Assembly (NCBI RefSeq): GCF_001870735.1
Contig: NZ_MORL01000031.1
Span: 82 to 64,081 of the forward strand
DNA from: Arsenicibacter rosenii
GTDB lineage: Bacteria; Bacteroidota; Bacteroidia; Cytophagales; Spirosomataceae
Direction of reading: 5' to 3'
DNA: 64,000 nt
Shown here: positions 8,395-16,440 of the stretch, one piece after another
Layout of the letters: every line of letters begins with the position of its first letter
Numbering within the stretch: position 1 is the first letter of the stretch
Translations under genes and position numbers: made by a program
The notes under the pieces: generated by a model
Seen by the model: the letters and a program-made list of their open reading frames with translations, nothing else
What the model was told of the DNA's origin: nothing
Databases searched by the model: none

Positions 8395-9606
8395 ATGCGA
8401 TCAGAACATAGCGTAACACTGCCGGATCAGGGAACGACCGCGTTTGCCGGAGAAACGGCTGACACGGTGCCTGGTCCGGAAAATGACCTGCAGGGACTTA
8501 TCTGCTTTTCACACCTGCGCTGGAATTTTGTTTATCAGCGTCCTCAGCATTTAATGTCTCGGGCGAGTAACCATTGGCCGGTGTATTTCTGGGAAGAACC
8601 CGTAGAAGATGATACAGAAGGGCTTCAGATGAAGCAGGTGGGGCCGGCTATCTTTGTGCTTTGCCCGCATATTGCCCCGTCACGGATGCCCGAAGAGCGC
8701 ATCCGGCTACAAGGGGAATGGCTGGCCGCGTGGGTACAAAAAAACGGATTAACCAATTATGCGGTCTGGTATTACACCCCCATGATGCGTCAGTTCAGCG
8801 ATATACTGCGGCCGGCGATAGCCATCTATGACTGCATGGATGAATTATCCGGCTTTCTGGGGGCGCACACCGATTTAGGGGCGCTGGAAGGTTCCCTGAT
8901 GCAACATGTTGATCTGTTGTTTACCGGTGGTCCGGGCTTATTCGAACACAAAAGGCATTTTCATCCGAATGCGTATTTATTTCCCAGCGCCATTGATTTT
9001 AATCACTTCAGTCAGGCACGTAAGGAACTACAGGAACCGGCCGATCAGGCTGCGGTTGATGGGGTCAAAATAGGCTTCTGCGGGGTAATCGACGAGCGCT
9101 TTGATACCGCACTGGTAAAACAGCTGGCTGCCAGCCAGCCCGGCTGGCAGTTTATTTTTCTGGGGCCGGTGGTCAAAATTGCGCCGGAATCGCTCCCGAC
9201 AGGGCCGAACCTGCATTATCTGGGCATGAAGGCGTATGCTGAACTGCCGGCTTACCTGGCCCACTGGCAGGTGGCGATGCTGCCGTTTGCTCTTAACAAG
9301 GCCACCCGGTTCATCAGCCCGACAAAAACACCTGAGTACTTAGCTGCCGGGCTGCCGGTGGTATCGACGCCGATCACCGATGTAAAAACAGTCTATGAAA
9401 AATGGGCATGTGTGTTTATCGGAGCAGATGCAGAGGCGTTTGAACGCGCCATCATGTCCGTTCTGAGTACCAAAGCATTTGCCTGCCAGAAGGACCTGGA
9501 CAACTGGCTGAAATCAAATTCATGGGAGGCAACATGGAAAAGAATGTACGCCCTGATACAGAGCCAGTTGATAGAGGCTCCGGTATACAGGCAGGAAATC
9601 CGCTAA
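8395..9606 (+). CDS. Family 1-type glycosyltransferase
   Basis: A 403-residue GT-B-fold glycosyltransferase. The N-terminal domain contains LICFSHLRWNFVYQRPQHLM, a stretch typical of a GT1-like group. The C-terminal nucleotide-sugar half has FISPTKTPEYLAAGLPVVST, the usual donor-binding Glu region. It probably transfers a sugar to a cell-surface or soluble acceptor in the cytoplasm; donor and acceptor are unknown. Its 3' end overlaps the next gene, a GH1-like protein, in a different frame. The combination in one operon suggests a glycoside is made and trimmed by neighbouring products. Confidence 0.88.
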   Translation: MRSEHSVTLPDQGTTAFAGETADTVPGPENDLQGLICFSHLRWNFVYQRPQHLMSRASNHWPVYFWEEPVEDDTEGLQMKQVGPAIFVLCPHIAPSRMPEERIRLQGEWLAAWVQKNGLTNYAVWYYTPMMRQFSDILRPAIAIYDCMDELSGFLGAHTDLGALEGSLMQHVDLLFTGGPGLFEHKRHFHPNAYLFPSAIDFNHFSQARKELQEPADQAAVDGVKIGFCGVIDERFDTALVKQLAASQPGWQFIFLGPVVKIAPESLPTGPNLHYLGMKAYAELPAYLAHWQVAMLPFALNKATRFISPTKTPEYLAAGLPVVSTPITDVKTVYEKWACVFIGADAEAFERAIMSVLSTKAFACQKDLDNWLKSNSWEATWKRMYALIQSQLIEAPVYRQEIR

Positions 9607-10937
9607 AACCAGCTTCTCCTGAGCTTTGGGGAGGCGTTGAGTGTACCATCAACCGGGTAGGAGAGGCCTACATGAGTCAGCTTGCCCGCAGCGGTCACCT
9701 GCACCGCTTGTCGGACCTCGACGCATTTGCCGGCCTGGACATAAAAACCATCCGGTACCCCATATTGTGGGAGGCACTGGCACCCGCGCAGCAGGATACC
9801 ACAGACTGGCAGTGGGCCGATCAACGCCTCCGCCATCTGGCAAAGGCAGGGATTCAGCCGGTTGTAGGGCTGGTGCATCATGGGTGTGGTCCCCGCTACG
9901 CGACATTTGACCAGCCTGAGCGGTTTGAACAGGGATTGGTGCACTTTGCCGCCGGCCTGGCCAGACGCCACCCCGGAATACAGGCCTATACGCCCATCAA
10001 TGAGCCCATGACTACGGCCCGCTTTTCGGGACTCTACGGGCATTGGTATCCGCATCAGCGGGATCCGTATTCGTTTTTCAAACTTCTGTTCTGTCAGTGC
10101 CGGGCAACGATAAACGCCATGAAGGCGATCCGGGAGGTCAATTCGGATGCGCAGCTGATACAAACCGAAGATCTGGGGAAAACGCATGCTACGGATGCGC
10201 TGCAGTATCAGGCCGACTGGGAAAACGACCGGCGCTGGCTTACGTGGGATTTGCTGACGGGTAGCTTTACCCCTGCCCACCCGTTGTGGCAATATTGCCG
10301 GTGGCTTGGTTTTACAGACCATGAACTCTGGTACTTCGCCGACAACCCCTGCCCGCCGGATATCATCGGGATCAATCATTACATAACCAGTGAGCGCTAT
10401 CTGGATGATAACCTGTCGGGCTATCCGGAAGCGATGTGGGGAGGCAACGGCCAACACCGGTACGTGGATACGGAAGTGGTACGGGCAGCCCCTGCCCGAC
10501 GGGCCGGATTGGGCGCCCTCATCGAAGAAACGTGGGCACGCTACAAACGACCGCTGGCCCTCACCGAAGTGCACATAGGGGCCAGTGCAGAAGAACAACT
10601 GCTTTGGCTACACGAAGCCTGGGTAATTGCCCGGGCCGCCAAAACAGCCGGTATTGATGTTAAAGCTGTTACTTCCTGGGCGTTATTGGGTTCATTTGAC
10701 TGGCATTGCTTAGTAACCAGACAGGACAATCATTATGAGCCGGGGGTATACGATTGCCGGGGGAAGGCATTGGTGGCAATGCCGCTGGAAGCCCTGGTTC
10801 GCCGCCTGGCAGCAGGCCGGTCGGCCCGGGATTTACTGCCTCAGGGCAAAGGATGGTGGCATCAGCGTTTGTCGGAACCGCCAACGAAAACGCCCCATAG
10901 CCTCATGAAACATAGCCCTGTTGAGGCCTTACAGTAG
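9534..10937 (+). CDS. GH1-like glycosidase
   Basis: About 467 residues with the overall pattern of glycoside hydrolase family 1. After a short N-terminal tail the core begins at ELWGGVECTINRVGEAY. The acid/base motif is TPINEPMT and the nucleophile motif LTEVHIGAS, so both catalytic glutamates are present. The start may be 9534 (ATGGAAAAG) or 9522; either overlaps the glycosyltransferase gene by 73-85 bp, indicating translational coupling. There is no signal peptide, so it acts in the cytoplasm. Related GH1-like domains sit at the N-terminus of dTDP-sugar reductase fusions in some bacteria; here no reductase domain follows. A terminator lies at 10965-10989. Confidence 0.85.
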   Translation: MEKNVRPDTEPVDRGSGIQAGNPLKPASPELWGGVECTINRVGEAYMSQLARSGHLHRLSDLDAFAGLDIKTIRYPILWEALAPAQQDTTDWQWADQRLRHLAKAGIQPVVGLVHHGCGPRYATFDQPERFEQGLVHFAAGLARRHPGIQAYTPINEPMTTARFSGLYGHWYPHQRDPYSFFKLLFCQCRATINAMKAIREVNSDAQLIQTEDLGKTHATDALQYQADWENDRRWLTWDLLTGSFTPAHPLWQYCRWLGFTDHELWYFADNPCPPDIIGINHYITSERYLDDNLSGYPEAMWGGNGQHRYVDTEVVRAAPARRAGLGALIEETWARYKRPLALTEVHIGASAEEQLLWLHEAWVIARAAKTAGIDVKAVTSWALLGSFDWHCLVTRQDNHYEPGVYDCRGKALVAMPLEALVRRLAAGRSARDLLPQGKGWWHQRLSEPPTKTPHSLMKHSPVEALQ

Positions 10938-10964
10938 GGCTTGCCGAAATCAATATAAGAGCAG

Positions 10965-10989
10965 ACCGGCCGGCTTGAACCCGGCCGGT
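10965..10989 (+). terminator. Hairpin after the GH1 gene
   Basis: ACCGGCCGG (10965-10973), loop CTTGAAC, CCGGCCGGT (10981-10989), followed by TTATTTAT. This is a plausible intrinsic terminator for the operon starting at 6672. Confidence 0.7.
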
Positions 10990-11074
10990 TTATTTATGAA
11001 CGCCCTGCTCAGCTGAACAACGCCCTACGCTTCCGCAATACGTTCAGGCTGTGTCAGGCCGTCAAATCAGGCCG

Positions 11075-12025
11075 TTATCGGGCCAGGGTCCATGTGTGCT
11101 TCGCTTTCGACCGGGTTTTTAAAACCGTTTTCCACGCGGTTTTCCGTAATTGTCCGGCAAAGGCTTCATCCACCGTTTCGGGGCGGAAGGTCAGCTTTTC
11201 GGGCGATTCATTGAACAGAAAGCTGTACCAGACCAGGCCGCCCAGCAAGCAACCGGCGTCGTTGGCGTGATGCGAATCGAAAGCCAGTTTGTCTTTATCC
11301 CACCGGTAACCTACGTGGAGTGAATGCGTTTGATCGGGCAATACCGGTGCCTTAAGCTGAGCAGGATTAACGGGTTGCTTGGCACGATACCCCCATTTCC
11401 GGCTCGAACTGATCCGGTAAAAGGCATCTCCGTTCGGAATGACCGGAACGCCCAGGGCTCCGGCCGTTGCGTGGTAGGCCGCCCGCGACGCCTGCCACAT
11501 CTGCCGGGCATTTCTGGCCGAATCGTTCGGGGAAATCCGGCTGAAGTCTTTCGAGTCGGTACGGTAAGCCCAGGTCTGGTGGAATACTATCTGTGCCTGT
11601 GGCTGTAGTTTCTTCACAAAGTCGTACAACTTACGGGCATAGGGCTGGTACGTGCTGCTGTCGCCGGAAAGAATAGAGGCCTGCTGAATCGTCACCACAT
11701 CCCACGTGCCTGCCGATAGTAAGTCTTTTAACGATTTACCCGAATAGGGTTTGCCCTTCGGATCGTTGGGGTCTTTTTCGGCCGCCTCGGCGTGCTCCCA
11801 GTGCCGTTGCAGGGAACTGCCTCCAATCTCGGCCCGTCCGATCACCAGGCTATGGCCGCCCTCTTTGCTCAGCTGCGGCAGAAACTTCGAGGCATTCTGG
11901 GAAAAACTGTTGCCGATCATAAACAAGCGCAACGGCTTACCCGACTGTGCGCCGGCCGTGAAGGCAACGACAAAAAACAGGAGCAGAAAGACGTAGCGAG
12001 GGCGGCAGGCGCGGTAATGAGTCAT
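11075..12025 (-). CDS. Secreted SGNH/DUF4886-type esterase-like protein
   Basis: A 316-residue protein with a signal peptide (VFLLLFFVVAFTAGAQS). The mature part starts PLRLFMIGNSFSQNASKFLP, where GNSFS is the nucleophile block of SGNH-fold hydrolases in the DUF4886 group. Further blocks are DVVTIQQASILSG and the C-terminal DSHHANDAGCLLGGLVWY, which holds the likely Asp/His pair. It may be a periplasmic or secreted ester hydrolase acting on carbohydrate esters, but the substrate is not shown. The gene stands alone on the minus strand; its 5' region is shared with the divergent sugar dehydrogenase gene. Confidence 0.82.
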   Translation of the reverse strand: MTHYRACRPRYVFLLLFFVVAFTAGAQSGKPLRLFMIGNSFSQNASKFLPQLSKEGGHSLVIGRAEIGGSSLQRHWEHAEAAEKDPNDPKGKPYSGKSLKDLLSAGTWDVVTIQQASILSGDSSTYQPYARKLYDFVKKLQPQAQIVFHQTWAYRTDSKDFSRISPNDSARNARQMWQASRAAYHATAGALGVPVIPNGDAFYRISSSRKWGYRAKQPVNPAQLKAPVLPDQTHSLHVGYRWDKDKLAFDSHHANDAGCLLGGLVWYSFLFNESPEKLTFRPETVDEAFAGQLRKTAWKTVLKTRSKAKHTWTLAR

Positions 12026-12205
12026 GCTGGGTTGAGTGTCCGTTTGATAAACCGGTGAAAAGGGCCGTTCCGGAACAGGTGATGAAGCAGCCCTGTGTAA
12101 TAAGCATATTGACCGGAGAATCTATTGACAGACGCCGGAATTAATGCGTTAAAACGTAAACCGGCCGGTCCTTTCGCTCGTGAAAAAAGACGAATGGTGC
12201 CGGAT

Positions 12206-12222
12206 TTAGTTATATGAACTAA
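12206..12222. promoter_or_regulatory. Palindrome TTAGTT-N5-AACTAA upstream of sugar dehydrogenase
   Basis: TTAGTT (12206-12211), ATATG, AACTAA (12217-12222). It lies 60 bp before the likely start at 12282. On the minus strand it contains ACTTAGT, shared with the GntR motif described at 15062, but the spacing differs. It is an operator candidate only. Confidence 0.3.
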
Positions 12223-12281
12223 GTAGGCTGACAGCAGGTGTTAGCCGAATGATGGCTAAACAGAAAACATACATTCAGAAG

Positions 12282-13529
12282 ATGAAAAAGGTAATCCACT
12301 CAATCCCTTGTAAATGGTCGTTGTTTGTTGCCGGTGCGATGCTGCTGGCTGCATGTGATCCCGATGTTGATCAGGAAAATACTACGCCGGGCGGGACACT
12401 GACACCCGTAGAAACAAAACCGGCTAATACAACCTATACGCCCGCTTTTGAAGGGCAGACCCGCGTTGCCGGCACTCAGACTACAACGGCTTACGAAGGC
12501 CGTGTGCTGACCGAAAGCCTGCAAAACCCGTGGGGGATTACAACCCTCCCCGATGGCCGTTTGCTGATCACGCAGAAGGGCGGCACCATGCGGATTGTAA
12601 CCACCGGTGGTCAGGTGAGTGAGCCAATTACGGGCTTGCCGGCCGTGAATGCATCCGGTCAGGGCGGTTTACTGGGCGTCCGCGTTGATCCGGCCTTTGC
12701 CACCAACCGGATGGTCTACTGGGTGTTCTCTGAGAACAGCGCGAATGGCAATGCAACGGCCGTTGCCAAAGGCATGTTGTCGGCCGATGAGAAAACCATC
12801 CAGAACCCGACGGTTATCTACCGGGCACTGCCTGCCTACAGCGGCACACTTCATTATGGAGGCCGTATTCTGATTGATAACAGCGGCAACCTGATTATCA
12901 GCACCGGCGAACGCTCCGATCTGGTAACCCGTCCGCAGGCCCAATCGCTCAATTCGGCACTGGGCAAGGTGATCCGGATTACAAAGGACGGCCAGGCGGC
13001 GACGGGAAATCCGCTTGCGGGGCAGTCGGGAGCTTTGCCGGAAATTTATTCGTACGGCCACCGAAACGTACAGGGGCTGGCCTTTCATCCGGTAACGGGT
13101 GACCTGTGGGAAGCCGAATTCGGCCCGCTCGGCGGCGACGAAGTGAACCGGATTCAGGCTGGTAAAAACTATGGCTGGCCAACCATTACCTACGGACTCG
13201 AATACAGCGGTCAAACCATCGGAGCCGGTATTCAGCAGCAGAGCGGCATGGAGCAGCCGGTCTATTACTGGGACCCTGTGGTGTCGCCGAGCGGCATGAC
13301 GTTTTATACCGGCGATAACATGCCGGAATGGAAAAATAACCTGTTTCTGGGTGGCCTGAGCGGGATGCACATTGTCAGGCTGGTGATTAACAGCGAAAAT
13401 AAAGTAGTGGGCGAAGAGCGGTTACTGGCCGGGGAGCAGCAGCGTTTCCGCGACATTACGCAAGGCACCGACGGCTATTTATATGCGGTAACGGATCAGG
13501 GACGGTTGTACCGGATCGGGCGGAAATAA
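12282..13529 (+). CDS. PQQ-dependent sugar dehydrogenase lipoprotein
   Basis: Member of the glucose/sorbosone dehydrogenase (GSDH) six-bladed propeller family, about 415 residues. A lipoprotein signal MKKVIHSIPC...LLAAC places it in the cell envelope. The start at 12282 gives a normal signal length and sits behind A-rich DNA; the frame is open to 12249. Family features include PWGITTLPDGRLLITQKGG, GGLLGVRVDPAF, YSYGHRNVQGLAFHP, GDEVNRIQAGKNYGWP and VSPSGMTFYTGD. These enzymes oxidise aldoses at C1 using PQQ. PQQ synthesis genes are not in the window. Confidence 0.9.
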   Translation: MKKVIHSIPCKWSLFVAGAMLLAACDPDVDQENTTPGGTLTPVETKPANTTYTPAFEGQTRVAGTQTTTAYEGRVLTESLQNPWGITTLPDGRLLITQKGGTMRIVTTGGQVSEPITGLPAVNASGQGGLLGVRVDPAFATNRMVYWVFSENSANGNATAVAKGMLSADEKTIQNPTVIYRALPAYSGTLHYGGRILIDNSGNLIISTGERSDLVTRPQAQSLNSALGKVIRITKDGQAATGNPLAGQSGALPEIYSYGHRNVQGLAFHPVTGDLWEAEFGPLGGDEVNRIQAGKNYGWPTITYGLEYSGQTIGAGIQQQSGMEQPVYYWDPVVSPSGMTFYTGDNMPEWKNNLFLGGLSGMHIVRLVINSENKVVGEERLLAGEQQRFRDITQGTDGYLYAVTDQGRLYRIGRK

Positions 13530-13556
13530 AGCAGATCACTACAGCAGCATTGCCTG

Positions 13557-13590
13557 AAAGGGAGACCGGATCAACGTCGGGTCTCCCTTT
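13557..13590. terminator. Terminator between convergent genes
   Basis: AAAGGGAGACC (13557-13567) pairs with GGTCTCCCTTT (13580-13590), followed by TTTTATG. It serves the sugar dehydrogenase gene and may also act for the convergent gene at 13620. Confidence 0.8.
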
Positions 13591-13619
13591 TTTATGGGTT
13601 TCTGCGTCACCGGTATCGC

Positions 13620-14183
13620 TTAGCGGTATAGCCACCGGGCTACTAACCGGACGAAACGCGGCATAATCACAAAGGTCATTAAGGCAACGATGGTGGCGCT
13701 GACCACAAAGGATCTCACCACCGGAACAAACAGTACCGGTAACAGATCGAATAAGGGCGACAGGATTTTGGGAACCAGTATAGATAACGGAAAAATAGCC
13801 GTTAAAGTAATGAGATATTGCTTGTAAGGAGGGGCTGCTTTTTTAGACGCAGGCGGGGTAAACCAGAACTCCAGACCGGTCCGGATGTCGATGCGTTCGG
13901 CATCATTAAGATAGGGCCTGACCTTGTCGACCAGCTTTTTCCGGGTCTCCGAGTTGAGCCATTGGCGGAGGTTAGCTTCCGAATCAAAATGCAGCACGAC
14001 CGTATAGGCATCATGTTCACCGTGAGGCCGGATGATGTTCACCCCGCGATGTCCGGTGGCCTGTTGCGCCAGCGGCGTAATTTCTTTCAGCCATTCCTCA
14101 TAGAGATGTGTGCAGGCTTTTAGCGGACGCTGAACAATAATGGTAGTGACAGGGCTGTCGATCTCAAGCGGGGTTGTGTTCAT
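13620..14183 (-). CDS. ABM-domain membrane protein
   Basis: A 187-residue protein with an N-terminal antibiotic biosynthesis monooxygenase (ABM)-like ferredoxin fold (about 10-110: VTTIIVQRPLKACTHLYEEW, YTVVLHFDSEANLRQWLNS). It is followed by two hydrophobic segments (about 122-145 and 155-178). Such ABM-plus-membrane proteins are widespread and poorly characterised. The domain resembles small oxygenases, but the active site is not conserved enough here to claim a reaction. Confidence 0.85.
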   Translation of the reverse strand: MNTTPLEIDSPVTTIIVQRPLKACTHLYEEWLKEITPLAQQATGHRGVNIIRPHGEHDAYTVVLHFDSEANLRQWLNSETRKKLVDKVRPYLNDAERIDIRTGLEFWFTPPASKKAAPPYKQYLITLTAIFPLSILVPKILSPLFDLLPVLFVPVVRSFVVSATIVALMTFVIMPRFVRLVARWLYR

Positions 14184-14204
14184 GGGTTTGGCAGTTGAGT
14201 AAGC

Positions 14205-14246
14205 GGACCGGATCGGTGAATTTACATAAAATGACCGATCCGGTCC
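14205..14246. terminator. 13-bp inverted repeat downstream of beta-barrel gene
   Basis: GGACCGGATCGGT (14205-14217) and ACCGATCCGGTCC (14234-14246), perfect, with a 16-nt loop. It follows the stop of the gene at 14265 on the minus strand, so it probably ends that transcript. No T tract follows, so a regulatory role for the gene starting at 14183 is also possible. Confidence 0.55.
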
Positions 14247-14264
14247 ACGTCCTGCCGGAAAGCT

Positions 14265-14900
14265 TTACCGCAGAAATACGTAATTAACCCCGATTTGAGG
14301 TTGGAGTGGAGCACCGTTGAAGGTTTTCATGCCGTAGTAAAATTCCTTCTGCCAGGTCAAGGCAAGGTCAGCGCGCAGCGCCGGGGTTATACCAATCGTA
14401 ACGCCTGCGCCCAGCGTCGGGCTGTGAATCGCCTTTGTGCCCCCGAGGGCCCTATACGTAAGAACTGAGGTTGAGGAGGAGGGCGGCGTTGTTGACGGAT
14501 TGTAGGTTGTAATCGTTACTTTCTGTTCTCCGTTGTCTTGTTTAAAACCGAACTGCCATGAAGCCAGGATGTACGGCGAAATCCGTGTTTGCGTAAGCTG
14601 AAAGCGGAGTTGCGGTCCTGCCACGTAAGAGTAAAGTCTGATAGGATCGGCAGCAAGCATCCGCCAGGTGGTATTGATGCCAAGCAGCAGTTGGTCGGCC
14701 ACAAAATAACCACCCCGTAAATGGACAGCTGTATTATTCCCCAGCAGCTGGTCCGGGGTTCGGGTGCCCTGCACGCCGATCATCCACGACCCTTTCGGAT
14801 AGCCAAACGGGCGTACGGCAACCCGGCGTTCCTGGGCAGCGACGTTCATAAACGAAACAAGGGTAAGAAAAGCAATGGCGCATGAGATAAACGTTTTCAT
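14265..14900 (-). CDS. Small outer-membrane beta-barrel protein
   Basis: A 211-residue protein with signal peptide (MKTFISCAIAFLTLVSFMNV). Strands of alternating hydrophobic residues follow, such as GSWMIGVQGT, HLRGGYFVADQLLLGINTTW and LRFQLTQTRISPYILASWQF. It ends PQIGVNYVFLR, typical of beta-barrels that terminate in an aromatic strand. It probably forms an eight-stranded outer-membrane barrel of unknown function. It is divergent from the MFS gene at 15083. Confidence 0.82.
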   Translation of the reverse strand: MKTFISCAIAFLTLVSFMNVAAQERRVAVRPFGYPKGSWMIGVQGTRTPDQLLGNNTAVHLRGGYFVADQLLLGINTTWRMLAADPIRLYSYVAGPQLRFQLTQTRISPYILASWQFGFKQDNGEQKVTITTYNPSTTPPSSSTSVLTYRALGGTKAIHSPTLGAGVTIGITPALRADLALTWQKEFYYGMKTFNGAPLQPQIGVNYVFLR

Positions 14901-15022
14901 GGAGGATATGTATAAGGATTGGATGGAATGCTATCGTTGATACGTGCTTTTAGTGTAAATATTGTCTTTACCGGATACAGCACGGCAAAATTCAATTAAA
15001 AAATAAAATTGTTTAATAGCTG

Positions 15023-15054
15023 TTGCTTTTATTATAGCTGTACTTATATCTTTG
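15023..15054 (+). promoter_or_regulatory. Bacteroidota-type promoter of the MFS gene
   Basis: TTG at 15023-15025 and TATCTTTG (TAnnTTTG) at 15047-15054, with a 21-bp gap. Transcription would start near 15061, directly at the operator described next. Confidence 0.65.
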
Positions 15055-15061
15055 TGTTGTC

Positions 15062-15081
15062 TAACTTAGTGCGTTAAGTTA
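15062..15081 (+). promoter_or_regulatory. Predicted GntR operator, site 1
   Basis: TAACTTAGTGCGTTAAGTTA: outer arms TAACTTA/TAAGTTA form a perfect 7-bp inverted repeat around GTGCGT. It lies between the predicted transcription start and the ATG at 15083, an ideal repression position. Related sites are at 16394 (15 of 20 matching) and 32390 (minus strand, 16 of 20 matching). Confidence 0.7.
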
Positions 15082-15082
15082 T

Positions 15083-16339
15083 ATGCGCAACAACATACGC
15101 TGGCTCATCGTTTTTATGCTTTTCGTGGCTACCGGTCTGAGTTTTCTCGACCGGCAGGTGCTTTCGATTGCCATTATCAAAATCCAGGAGGAGTTTAAGA
15201 TCTCCGATGTAGAATACGGGTTGATCAATACCAGTTTTCTGATCAGTTACGCTATTATGTTCACGGTCGGTGGCTGGCTGATTGACCGGGTCGGCGGAAA
15301 AACAGGGTTAGCCGTTTCGGTCGGGCTTTGGTCGGTCGCCAACAGCCTGCACGCCGTTATGCATTCATTTACCCAACTGCTGACGTTCCGTTTTTTTCTG
15401 GGAATGGGCGAAGGCGGGTGCTTTCCCGGGGCCGCCTGGACAGTTTACCGCTGGTTCGATAATAAAGAACGGGCGCTGGCTAACGGCATCGCCATCGGTG
15501 GCTCGGCTATCGGCGCGGTTGTTGCTCCGCCACTAACCATCTGGCTATCTACACACTATGGCTGGCGGGGCGGCTTTCTGATTCCCGGCCTGACCGGCAT
15601 TGCCTGGGTGGCCGTGTGGCTGCTGATTCCGTGGCGTAAAGAACAGCTACAGGGTGAAACACAGCCAACGCCGGTCGTTACTATCCCGCTATTGACGTTG
15701 CTGCGCAACCGGGTTACCTGGGTTTTTATCCTGATCCGCTTTATGCTCGATCCCGTTTTTTATTTTATGATGTTCTGGATCCCTAAATACCTGAGTGCCG
15801 TCCGGAATGTATCGTTTGAGGAAATCGGGACTCTTTTCTGGATTCCGTTTCTGGCCCTTGGAGTAGCTAATATACTCGGTGGCTGGTTATCGGGCCGACT
15901 GATTGCCGGTGGGTTTTCCGTGAATAAGGCCCGGAAAACGGTAATGGGCCTTGCTGCGGCTCTTACGCTTACCGCTCCGCTGATTGAGTGGACATCGTCG
16001 GTCAATATGGCGGTGGCGCTGATGGCCGTATTTATGTTTGCCCACGGGTTCTGGATCACCAACTACATCACGGCTATTTCGGATATGTTCGGGCAAAAGG
16101 CCACCTCAACGGTTGTCGGGCTTTCGGGGACGGCCGGTGCCTTGTCCGGATTGTTGCTGAACCCGCTAATGGGCGCTGTAATTCAGCAGTATAGCTACCG
16201 GCCTCTATGGATCGCGTCGGGGCTGCTGTACCCCCTTGCCTTTCTGTTACTACGCTGGCTGATTCCCCGTATTCAGGAACTTGACAGAAACAATCATGCT
16301 CCGGCGGGCGAACCTTCTCCGCTTCCTGAAACGGCATAA
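15083..16339 (+). CDS. MFS transporter (hexuronate/anion:cation symporter type)
   Basis: A 418-residue, 12-helix major facilitator. It has the early FLDRQVLSIAIIKIQEEF motif and GGWLIDRVGGKTGLAVSVGL (motif A) of the ACS group, which includes ExuT-like hexuronate and aldonate carriers. FFLGMGEGGCFPGAAWTVYRWF is typical of that group. It sits in the inner membrane and most likely imports the monosaccharide or oligosaccharide released by the PUL enzymes downstream. The predicted GntR operator directly before its start links it to the isomerase-SusCD-GH106 operon. The true substrate, L-rhamnose or a uronate, cannot be read from sequence. Confidence 0.88.
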   Translation: MRNNIRWLIVFMLFVATGLSFLDRQVLSIAIIKIQEEFKISDVEYGLINTSFLISYAIMFTVGGWLIDRVGGKTGLAVSVGLWSVANSLHAVMHSFTQLLTFRFFLGMGEGGCFPGAAWTVYRWFDNKERALANGIAIGGSAIGAVVAPPLTIWLSTHYGWRGGFLIPGLTGIAWVAVWLLIPWRKEQLQGETQPTPVVTIPLLTLLRNRVTWVFILIRFMLDPVFYFMMFWIPKYLSAVRNVSFEEIGTLFWIPFLALGVANILGGWLSGRLIAGGFSVNKARKTVMGLAAALTLTAPLIEWTSSVNMAVALMAVFMFAHGFWITNYITAISDMFGQKATSTVVGLSGTAGALSGLLLNPLMGAVIQQYSYRPLWIASGLLYPLAFLLLRWLIPRIQELDRNNHAPAGEPSPLPETA

Positions 16340-16393
16340 ATTCCTGTATTGAGCTGGCAGGCTAAACCAGTCTGCCTTCTTTTGGGCGTAATT

Positions 16394-16413
16394 TTACTTA
16401 GTGCACTAACTTG
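16394..16413 (+). promoter_or_regulatory. Predicted GntR operator, site 2
   Basis: TTACTTAGTGCACTAACTTG, containing the perfect 12-bp palindrome TTAGTGCACTAA. It lies 28 bp before the isomerase ATG at 16441 and would control the whole isomerase-SusCD-GH106 operon. Confidence 0.65.
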
Positions 16414-16440
16414 AGTTGTATTATACACGAACCGAAAATT

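Noticed and set aside
9603-10598. 331-residue minus-strand frame opposite the GH1-like gene
   Set aside because: It is antisense to a gene with intact catalytic motifs and has no recognisable domain.
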